Part shown: positions 1-4,531 of the stretch, piece after piece | Layout: the number at the start of each line of letters is the position of its first letter | Numbering within the stretch: position 1 is the stretch's first letter | Assembly: GCA_026417845.1 (NCBI GenBank) | Contig: JAOACM010000314.1 | Location: forward strand, 1 to 5,562 | Reading direction: 5' to 3' | Length of the DNA stretch: 5,562 bases | Origin: Planctomycetota bacterium | GTDB taxonomy: Bacteria; Planctomycetota; SZUA-567; H5-PLA8; CALKMO01 | Made by a program: the position numbers and the translations under genes | The notes under the pieces: generated by a model | Told to the model about the DNA's origin: nothing | The model's database searches: none | Seen by the model: only the letters and a program-made list of their open reading frames with translations

Positions 1-552
1 ATCCGGATCCTCGCCGAAATTCTGGCCGGTGATCTTCGCCAGCGACCTGGCCGCAGCCTCGCGGACCAGGGAGTCCTTATCCTTGAGGGCAGCCAGCAGC
101 CGTTCGGCCGCCATGGCGCCGCCCACATCACCAAGCGCTTCGGCGGCCGCCCTCCGGACCTGCCACGCCTCGTCGCCCAGCGCGTCCAGCAGCGGCTCGA
201 ACGTCCTGGGATGCGTTATCCGTCCGAGTAGTTCGATTGCCTCCTTGCGGACTTCCAGCCTCCTGTCTTTCAAGGCGGGGAATATCTCCTCCATCACCTG
301 TTTGGCTTCCTCGGACTCCCGCCACTTGAGATCTATCGCGCGTAGAGCCACGGGCATATGCGCCCGGTTCAGTGTACTCGTTTCACGCGTCATTCTGCCG
401 CGCGCAAATGGGAAAAAAGCGAGTACCGTTTCCACGACGTTGGGTTTCGAGTCGTAGCGGTCGTGGAGCCGTGAGGAGTCGGTCCTCCGATAGGCTTCGA
501 AAGACGGCGCCCGGCCCGGCTTCGCGCCGGTTCTCGCGGCGATGGCCGGCAT
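1..552 (-). CDS. HEAT-repeat protein, N-terminal part (runs off left edge)
   Basis: This minus-strand reading frame is open from its start to base 1, so the C-terminus lies outside the window; 184 residues are visible when counted from the ATG at 552. Residues about 88-178 form three consecutive helical repeats of roughly 30 residues with the HEAT/PBS-lyase-like pattern, for example EVRKEAIELLGRI, QVRRAAAEALGDV and LVREAAARSLAKI. Such repeats build a curved scaffold for protein binding; the partner is unknown and no catalytic domain is visible. The visible end reads ITGQNFGEDPD, resembling a tail I associate with HEAT proteins in which the last repeat is followed by a short GQ-F-G-DP motif, so the true end may be close. 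The start is uncertain. ATG 552 has a GGCGG seven bases upstream and lies 89 bases after the ktrA-like stop. ATG 393 and ATG 357 lack a ribosome site but sit nearer the repeats. Residues 1-53 of the long form show no recognisable domain. Confidence 0.8.
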   Translation of the reverse strand, partial: MPAIAARTGAKPGRAPSFEAYRRTDSSRLHDRYDSKPNVVETVLAFFPFARGRMTRETSTLNRAHMPVALRAIDLKWRESEEAKQVMEEIFPALKDRRLEVRKEAIELLGRITHPRTFEPLLDALGDEAWQVRRAAAEALGDVGGAMAAERLLAALKDKDSLVREAAARSLAKITGQNFGEDPD

Positions 553-641
553 CTCCAGACCGCCGGACGCGAACGGTCGCGAGATCGGGACGTCCCCCGC
601 TGTTCGCGCGCCGCGATCCCCCCGGCCGGACGGGACCGGCG

Positions 642-1295
642 TCAGCGTCTTCTTATCTTCTCGAGGTTCTCGTCTCTGCCGAGCACCACGAGGATATCGC
701 TGTCCTTGACCACGAAGTCGGCCCCGGGCGCTACGACGAGGCGGTCCGGCACCAGTTCGCGCACCGCGATAACATGGACGTTATACCGGTTGCGGATGCG
801 GCTCTCCCCGAGCGATTTCCCTACGATTTCAGGCGCAGGGGCGATCTCCAGGATGCTGTAGCCAGGGGCGAGGCGGAGGTCCTCCAGGACGTTAGGCCAT
901 GCAAGCCGCGCGGCCAGGCGCAGCGCCATGTCGCGCTCGGGGAACACTACTTCGTCCGCCCCGACGTGCCTCAGTATCTTGGCGTGATCCAGCGTGACCG
1001 CCTTGGCCACGACCCGCTTCGCGCCGAGTTCCTTAAGGTACATCGCGCTCAGGATTGTCGAGTCCATCCGGTCGCCAAGCGAGACCGCCACCGCGTCGAA
1101 TTCCCGCACGCTCAGGCTTTCGAGCGCCTTCCGGTCGGTCACATCGAACATGTGAACCTGGGCGAGCTCGCTCCTGAGTTCATCCGCGACATCCTGACTC
1201 CGATCCACTCCCACCACTTCGCAGCCGTTTTCCACAAGTCGGCGCGCCAGGTGCGAGCCGAACGTTCCAAGTCCGAGGATGAGGAATCGCCGCAT
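642..1295 (-). CDS. KtrA/TrkA-type potassium uptake regulatory subunit (RCK domains)
   Basis: The 217-residue product is a cytoplasmic nucleotide-binding regulator of a Trk/Ktr potassium channel. Residues 1 to about 120 form the RCK N-terminal Rossmann domain: the first strand and loop read FLILGLGTFGSHLA with the GxGxxG turn at G8, G10 and G13, and the acidic residue closing the second strand is D31 in VVGVDRS, which in this family contacts the nucleotide ribose. Residues about 135-217 form the RCK C-terminal (TrkA-C) ligand domain (LAPGYSILEI, then ADFVVKDSDILVVLGR). The length matches single-module KtrA proteins of about 220 residues rather than the double-module TrkA of about 450. The start is fixed by GGAGG seven bases upstream of ATG 1295; the frame extends further to 1412, but the family begins at MRRFLILGLG. 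No membrane subunit (KtrB/TrkH) is visible upstream within the window; one could lie beyond the left edge. In known family members, ATP, ADP or NAD(H) binding to the RCK ring gates the channel. Confidence 0.93.
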   Translation of the reverse strand: MRRFLILGLGTFGSHLARRLVENGCEVVGVDRSQDVADELRSELAQVHMFDVTDRKALESLSVREFDAVAVSLGDRMDSTILSAMYLKELGAKRVVAKAVTLDHAKILRHVGADEVVFPERDMALRLAARLAWPNVLEDLRLAPGYSILEIAPAPEIVGKSLGESRIRNRYNVHVIAVRELVPDRLVVAPGADFVVKDSDILVVLGRDENLEKIRRR

Positions 1296-1302
1296 CGAGA
1301 CG

Positions 1303-1307
1303 CCTCC
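1303..1307 (-). promoter_or_regulatory. Ribosome binding site of the ktrA-like gene
   Basis: The minus strand reads GGAGG, seven bases before ATG 1295. It selects this start over the longer in-frame ATG at 1412. Confidence 0.85.
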
Positions 1308-1600
1308 GTTCCTGTCCCCCTGACGGCACCGGAATGTAATCGCCCGCTCTCCGCCGCCCGGCCCCGTTCCCGGCGGCAAAAAAGGAGCATTTTCCGATCG
1401 CGCCGCAATCAAATTCCGCAGACGATCGCCGGGAAGTTTTCGGGACCCGGCTTCTTCCTGTCGCGCAACCCGGTTCCCGCGAAGGAAGCGTCCTGATGCT
1501 CGCGCCAGAAAACCGATGCTGATGTCCTGTCCCGTCTATCGTTCGACATCGCTCCGCGATGCGTTCCGGGATGCAAAATCCGGGGCCGGCGCCGATCCTC

Positions 1601-1619
1601 CCGGCGGCGTCGCCGCCGG
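1601..1619. repeat. Perfect 9+1+9 inverted repeat
   Basis: The sequence ccggcggcg-t-cgccgccgg is an exact dyad, about 112 bases downstream of the fecR-domain stop on the minus strand. As RNA it would fold into a very stable GC hairpin, about eight pairs with a three-base loop. No T-run follows on either strand, so it is not a canonical intrinsic terminator. It could protect or define an mRNA 3' end, or simply reflect local GC-rich composition. Confidence 0.6.
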
Positions 1620-1730
1620 AACCGGCGATCAGTTCCCGACCGGCGTAACGGGTCCTGCCCCAGATGGGCCGCGGACAACCCGCCGGAGCGGCAGGCGAAG
1701 GGGCGAATGGAACTTCTGGCGCCCCATTGC

Positions 1731-2639
1731 CTAAGGGCTGACCGGCGGGGGTTTCGGCGGCGGCGAGTAGCCCGGGATAAACAGGCCCGGCGATCCGTCG
1801 TCAACCCGCTTTTCGGGGGGCCGGGGATCGAGCGTAGTTTCGACAAAGCTCAGCCTCGGTCTCTGCGAAGGCGGCAACACCTCCGCCACCCGCGCCGGCG
1901 GGATCACTCCTCCATCCGCACCCAGGAAGAATTGCGGCGCGGCGTCCCTTTCGCGGGCAAGCTCGTGAGGGTCGAGCAGCGATGTGCGTATCTCACCAAG
2001 CCTCGTTCCGACTTCTCCCGGCCTGTTCCCTTCGGCCGGCATCCCGGGCGCTTCAGACAATATCGCACGCTTCCCGCTCTGCCCCAGTTCTGTCCATGGG
2101 CCTGCCGCCGCCCTCGCGACGTTTACGGCGCCATGCAGCACAGTAACGATCGTCACCCCGCGTCTCTGCTCGGCAGTAGGCGGGTCGTGGCTCACAATAA
2201 ATTCGGCGGCGTCAGGCCTGATGACGCCGGCGGTCGTTTCGATCCGTATCAACGGCGCCTCATCCCTTGCCACGAGGAAATGAAACCTTCCTCCCGGCAA
2301 CCTGAAGACTGTTTCTGCGTTGCCATCCTTCGCTGGTGCCCTGCGAACCTCGACGCCGGAATTCGCCCCGATAGCCACCATCGTCCCCTTCGGCATCTCG
2401 AGATTGCACGATCCGTCGGCATCGGTCCTGACAGTGTCCCCAGACTCAAGGTTCAAGCCCTGCGTCGCAGCAAACTTTTCCGCCGGACGCCTCTCCCTTA
2501 TCGCCTTGAAGACCGTAACTTTGCCTGCGGCGCGCATGATCCTGACGGCCGTCCCGGCACCCTCGCCGCCCGATAGCGGCATAGAGGCAAGAAAAAGTAA
2601 CGCGGAGATTCCAGCAAGTCCGCAACAGGCTTTTGCCAT
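1731..2639 (-). CDS. Secreted FecR-domain protein with proline-rich tail
   Basis: The 302-residue product starts with a signal peptide: lysine at position 3, a hydrophobic core around ISALLFLASM (11-20), then a small, glycine-rich segment about 21-30 where cleavage is likely. C5 and C6 lie too early for a lipoprotein box. Residues about 35-175 form a FecR-type beta domain: GDTVRTDADGSCNLEMPKGT (67-86) and AIGANSGVEV match the usual GD-V-T---A---L-LPDGT---L--NS pattern, and RIETTAGVIRPDAAEFIV (132-149) followed by TIVTVLHGAVNV (163-174) matches the second half. About 125 further residues contain no recognised domain and end in a proline-rich stretch. There is no second membrane segment and no neighbouring sigma factor or TonB receptor, so the classical iron-dicitrate signalling role is unlikely; an extracytoplasmic structural or binding role is inferred. 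AAGGAGG eight bases upstream fixes ATG 2639; the frame extends to 2729 without a better start. Confidence 0.88.
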   Translation of the reverse strand: MAKACCGLAGISALLFLASMPLSGGEGAGTAVRIMRAAGKVTVFKAIRERRPAEKFAATQGLNLESGDTVRTDADGSCNLEMPKGTMVAIGANSGVEVRRAPAKDGNAETVFRLPGGRFHFLVARDEAPLIRIETTAGVIRPDAAEFIVSHDPPTAEQRRGVTIVTVLHGAVNVARAAAGPWTELGQSGKRAILSEAPGMPAEGNRPGEVGTRLGEIRTSLLDPHELARERDAAPQFFLGADGGVIPPARVAEVLPPSQRPRLSFVETTLDPRPPEKRVDDGSPGLFIPGYSPPPKPPPVSP

Positions 2640-2647
2640 AAGTCTCG

Positions 2648-2654
2648 CCTCCTT
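2648..2654 (-). promoter_or_regulatory. Ribosome binding site of the fecR-domain gene
   Basis: The minus strand reads AAGGAGG, eight bases before ATG 2639. This near-perfect site rules out the in-frame upstream ATG at 2729 as the main start. Confidence 0.88.
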
Positions 2655-2734
2655 AGCGGTCCGCAAATTCCGCCATTCCCTCCCCCTGACGCATCGTGCC
2701 GGAAAGCAGCAATAAAAACCGCCGGGCACCTTCC

Positions 2735-2750
2735 TGCCGGACGACCGGCA
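2735..2750 (-). other. Small hairpin in the fecR-domain leader
   Basis: The sequence tgccgg-acga-ccggca is a perfect six-pair stem with a four-base loop, about 95-111 bases upstream of the fecR-domain start. Its promoter-proximal arm (2745-2751) can instead pair with 2719-2725 (five GC pairs and two G-U), which would place a stem directly before TTTTTATT on the minus strand (2711-2718). That resembles an attenuator, but the short local hairpin is the stronger fold, so a switch is speculative. Confidence 0.35.
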
Positions 2751-2804
2751 AGTCGCGGTCGCGGCCGGTGATTCTCGCCGTCACGGGTCCACGCATCACT
2801 GTTA

Positions 2805-2833
2805 AAGTTATCCCGCCGGCATCCGGAAGTCAA
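2805..2833 (-). promoter_or_regulatory. Candidate promoter of the fecR-domain gene
   Basis: On the minus strand TTGACT (2828-2833) is separated by 17 bases from TAACTT (2805-2810). The -35 matches consensus at five of six positions; the -10 matches at three, including the important first T, the A and the last T. Transcription would begin near 2798, leaving a leader of about 160 bases. It is the best pair I found upstream of this gene, but weaker than the promoter facing rpmF. Confidence 0.4.
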
Positions 2834-2859
2834 TAGGTTGGATTCCGTTGCGATGGGCG

Positions 2860-2879
2860 GCGACCGGCTCACTCAGCCT
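2860..2879 (+). repeat. 20-base direct repeat, copy 1
   Basis: The sequence gcgaccggctcactcagcct recurs exactly at 3097-3116, 237 bases away and in the same orientation. This copy lies 26 bases beyond the -35 of the candidate fecR-domain promoter. It also forms the left arm of a ten-pair hairpin (2860-2869 with 2881-2890, one G-U pair, 11-base loop); copy 2 has no such partner. Confidence 0.85.
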
Positions 2880-2890
2880 AAGCCGGTTGC
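2860..2890. other. Ten-pair hairpin overlapping repeat copy 1
   Basis: The arms gcgaccggct and agccggttgc are complementary except for one G-U wobble and enclose an 11-base loop. No T-run follows on either strand, so it is not a terminator. Confidence 0.55.
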
Positions 2891-2915
2891 GCTGTCGGTA
2901 CGCAGAAACGGCTGT

Positions 2916-2978
2916 CAGAGAGGAGGCTACGAAGCGGGCGCGGAGATGTACGCGCAGGCTTGCCTCCGCCGCTCTCTG
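2916..2978. other. 63-base imperfect hairpin
   Basis: Nested complementary blocks fold in order: 2916-2922 with 2972-2978 (cagagag/ctctctg), 2923-2927 with 2962-2966 (gaggc/gcctc), 2932-2935 with 2958-2961 (aagc/gctt) and 2938-2942 with 2951-2955 (gcgcg/cgcgc), closing an eight-base loop. That gives 21 pairs with small bulges. It sits between the two repeat copies and upstream of both promoters, so it is not in either predicted leader. It could be a structured element of a small mobile repeat, a small RNA, or coincidence in GC-rich DNA. Confidence 0.45.
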
Positions 2979-3096
2979 AAAAACGCCCGGGGTAAAAATC
3001 GCGAAAAGCGCTATCCGGCGGGCGCGTGTTCGCTCTGGATGGCTGGGGCAAGCGCCTGGCCGCCCGCGCAAATCTCTCTTCCAGCGCGGAGACATC

Positions 3097-3116
3097 GCGA
3101 CCGGCTCACTCAGCCT
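3097..3116 (+). repeat. 20-base direct repeat, copy 2
   Basis: This is an exact second copy of the sequence at 2860-2879. It ends nine bases before the -35 of the rpmF promoter, a position typical of activator sites. Flanking bases differ from copy 1 on both sides, so identity stops sharply at 20 bases. Confidence 0.85.
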
Positions 3117-3125
3117 CTCCGTGCC

Positions 3126-3153
3126 TTGACAGGAAGGGGCAGGATTTTATACT
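3126..3153 (+). promoter_or_regulatory. Strong sigma70-type promoter of rpmF-plsX-fabH
   Basis: A perfect -35 TTGACA (3126-3131) and a -10 TATACT (3148-3153, one mismatch to consensus) are separated by 16 bases. The spacer is AT-rich just before the -10 while the surroundings are strongly GC-rich. Transcription should start near 3160, giving a leader of about 130 bases before rpmF. No terminator-like element lies between this promoter and fabH, so it likely drives all three genes. Confidence 0.82.
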
Positions 3154-3216
3154 GCCCATTCCTTCCCCGACAGTCGCGTCGCGAGTGGGGATGCGCGGAG
3201 CCGCCGGTTCCTAGTT

Positions 3217-3228
3217 CGGAACGTTCCG
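3217..3228. promoter_or_regulatory. 12-base perfect palindrome in the rpmF leader
   Basis: The sequence cggaacgttccg is its own reverse complement and lies about 60 bases downstream of the predicted transcription start. With no loop it suits a dimeric DNA-binding protein better than an RNA hairpin, so it is a candidate operator that would act by roadblock. The RNA could alternatively pair gttcc with ggaac across tagttc just upstream, and CCGCC with GGCGG (3236-3251) just downstream. Confidence 0.4.
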
Positions 3229-3288
3229 GAAAGGTCCGCCATGAAGGGCGGGTTGCCGGCGGCGCGGGTACGGTTGGAGAAAGAAGAC

Positions 3289-3492
3289 ATGCCTAACCCT
3301 AAGAGGCGGCACTCCGTTTCGAGGAAGGGGATGCGGCGGGCGCATGACCATCTGGCGCCCGTGCAGGTGGGAGAGTGTCCCCGTTGCGGCTCACCCAAGA
3401 GGCCCCACCGGGTCTGCCTCAACTGCGGTTACTATCGCGGGCGGGATGTTCTGAGATTCGAGGCGTCCGGCGGGGCGAACGAGGGGGCCTGA
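3289..3492 (+). CDS. rpmF: 50S ribosomal protein L32 (bL32)
   Basis: The 67-residue product is a bacterial large-subunit ribosomal protein. It begins MPNPKRRHSVSRKGMRRAHD, the conserved basic N-terminus that threads into 23S rRNA, and carries a zinc-ribbon with CPRC (C30, C33) and CLNC (C43, C46), followed by the conserved GYYRGRDV. It is therefore the zinc-binding form of L32; some bacteria have cysteine-free copies. The start is ATG 3289 with GGAGA about eight bases upstream; an in-frame ATG at 3241 would add 16 residues that the family lacks. Residues after about 58 (SGGANEGA) form a short variable tail. The gene leads the plsX-fabH operon, with only four bases before plsX. Its usual upstream partner yceD is absent. 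Confidence 0.97.
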   Translation: MPNPKRRHSVSRKGMRRAHDHLAPVQVGECPRCGSPKRPHRVCLNCGYYRGRDVLRFEASGGANEGA

Positions 3493-3496
3493 TCCC

Positions 3497-4483
3497 GTGC
3501 GCATCGCCATAGATGTCATGGGGACCGACCTCGGGCCCTCGACGGTGATCAGAGGAGCGATATCGGCCGCCAGGCAATATCCCGAGGTCAGGCACGTCCT
3601 GGTCGGCGACGAGGCGGTCATAAGGGGCGAGCTGGCACGGTTCTGTCCCGGAGGCGCCGCCAACGTGGAGATCGAACACGCCTCGCAGGTCGTCTCGATG
3701 TCGGACAAGCTCTCCGGCTTCCGGGAGAAGCGGGATTCTTCGGTGGCGAGGGCCGTGAAGCTCGTGGCATCAGGACATTGCGACGGGCTGGTCACTCTGG
3801 GCAACACCGCGGCCGCAGTGGCTTTCAGTACCCTGATGATGAAATGCCTGGAGGGCATCCAGCGGCCCGGGATAGCCGTGCCCTTTCCTTCGCTCAAAGG
3901 CGTATGCCTGGGCATAGACATGGGAGCGAACGTAAACCCGAAGCCGGAGCATCTGCGCGACTACGGCGTGATGGGTTCCGTGTACATGCAGGCCGTTATG
4001 GGCGTCCCCTCGCCGCGCGTAGGGCTGATAAACGTCGGCAGCGAGGAGACGAAGGGGACGCCCGAGGCCAGAGAAGCCTTCGCCCTCCTCAAGGAAGCGG
4101 ATATCAATTTCATTGGGAACGTTGAAGGAGGCGACATATTTTACGGCAGGTGCGAGGTGGCCGTCTGCGATGGATACGCCGGCAACGTGATGCTCAAGGC
4201 CGCCGAGGGTCTCGCCGAATCGCTGATGACCGCCATCAGGGAGGAACTGCGGCGGACTATCGTGCGCAGGATCGGGGCTGCCATATGCCGGCCGGCCTTT
4301 CGCGCCTTGGCGAAGAGGACCGATTACGCGGAGTGGGGAGGGGCGCCGCTTCTGGGTGTCAACGGCATATGCATAATCGGCCACGGGCGGTCGAACTCAC
4401 GTGCCGTGGCGAACGCGATCCGGGCGGCGCGCGAGGCCGTCTCCCAGCGGCTCTGCGACCGCATCGTGAGCATGTTGAAGTGA
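3497..4483 (+). CDS. plsX: Phosphate acyltransferase PlsX
   Basis: PlsX converts acyl-ACP and phosphate into acyl-phosphate, the donor used by PlsY to acylate glycerol-3-phosphate in phospholipid synthesis; it is a peripheral membrane enzyme. The 328-residue length fits the family. Visible motifs are MRIAIDVMGTDLGP at the N-terminus, FREKRDSSVARAVKLV (75-90), a GNT turn in VTLGNTAAAVAF (99-110), DMGANVNPKPEHLRDYGVMGS (141-161), PRVGLINVGSEETKGT (173-188) and NFIGNVEGGDIFYG (204-217), followed by VCDGYAGNVMLKAAEGL (223-239). Two family signatures are altered: MGTD where MGGD is usual and LGNTAAA where AGNTGAL is usual. Translation starts at GTG, nine bases after GAGGGGG and only four bases after the rpmF stop, so coupling to rpmF is likely. 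A 48-base gap leads to fabH, the enzyme of the preceding pathway. Confidence 0.96.
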   Translation: MRIAIDVMGTDLGPSTVIRGAISAARQYPEVRHVLVGDEAVIRGELARFCPGGAANVEIEHASQVVSMSDKLSGFREKRDSSVARAVKLVASGHCDGLVTLGNTAAAVAFSTLMMKCLEGIQRPGIAVPFPSLKGVCLGIDMGANVNPKPEHLRDYGVMGSVYMQAVMGVPSPRVGLINVGSEETKGTPEAREAFALLKEADINFIGNVEGGDIFYGRCEVAVCDGYAGNVMLKAAEGLAESLMTAIREELRRTIVRRIGAAICRPAFRALAKRTDYAEWGGAPLLGVNGICIIGHGRSNSRAVANAIRAAREAVSQRLCDRIVSMLK

Positions 4484-4519
4484 GGCGCTTAAGCCCGCCG
4501 CCGGAGTCCATCCCGAATC

Positions 4520-4524
4520 AGGAG
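4520..4524 (+). promoter_or_regulatory. Ribosome binding site of fabH
   Basis: AGGAG lies seven bases before ATG 4532 at the end of the 48-base plsX-fabH gap. The independent site means fabH does not depend on translational coupling to plsX. Confidence 0.85.
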
Positions 4525-4531
4525 CCCCCCG

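Larger units (their letters stand above)
1296..1730. other. Gap between the fecR-domain and ktrA-like genes
   Basis: This 435-base stretch lies between the fecR-domain stop and the ktrA-like start. Frames through it give arginine- and proline-rich translations typical of GC-rich non-coding DNA. A 46-codon minus-strand frame (1409-1549) with GGAG only two bases before its ATG is the best small-gene candidate and is not convincing. The only clear structure is the dyad at 1601-1619. I found no good -35/-10 pair for the ktrA-like gene, so it may use an unrecognised promoter here or be read through from the fecR-domain gene. Confidence 0.6.
2640..3288. other. Divergent intergenic region between the fecR-domain gene and rpmF
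   Basis: This 649-base region separates the two transcription units. It contains candidate promoters in both directions, a 20-base exact direct repeat, two hairpins near the middle and a palindrome in the rpmF leader. Long frames cross it on both strands, but they run through the strong promoter or the hairpins, have unbiased arginine-rich translations and resemble no family I know. The gene usually found just upstream of rpmF in many bacteria (yceD, DUF177) is not here. Confidence 0.7.

Noticed and set aside
1350..1384. GC-rich inverted arms next to an A-run, resembling a terminator
   Set aside because: On the plus strand the hairpin is followed by A residues, and on the minus strand the T-run comes before the stem, so neither strand has the order of an intrinsic terminator.
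372..1496. Long plus-strand frame of 374 codons
   Set aside because: It lies antisense to the well-supported ktrA-like gene and its arginine-rich product matches no family; it is a shadow of GC-rich coding DNA.
1409..1549. Minus-strand small frame of 46 codons between the fecR-domain and ktrA-like genes
   Set aside because: GGAG is only two bases from its ATG, third-position bias is weak and the product is unrecognised; a small protein is possible but unsupported.
2808..3095. Minus-strand frame of 95 codons upstream of the fecR-domain gene
   Set aside because: It overlaps the candidate promoter and both hairpins, lacks a ribosome site at its start and has no recognisable domain.
3241..3288. 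In-frame upstream ATG that would lengthen L32
   Set aside because: L32 proteins begin at the MPNPKRR-type motif, and GGAGA is correctly placed for ATG 3289.
2838..3296. Plus-strand frame of 152 codons across the intergenic region, with a repeated DRLTQP
   Set aside because: The repeated peptide only reflects the 20-base direct repeat spaced a multiple of three apart. The frame runs through the strong promoter and overlaps the start of rpmF, and no family is recognisable.
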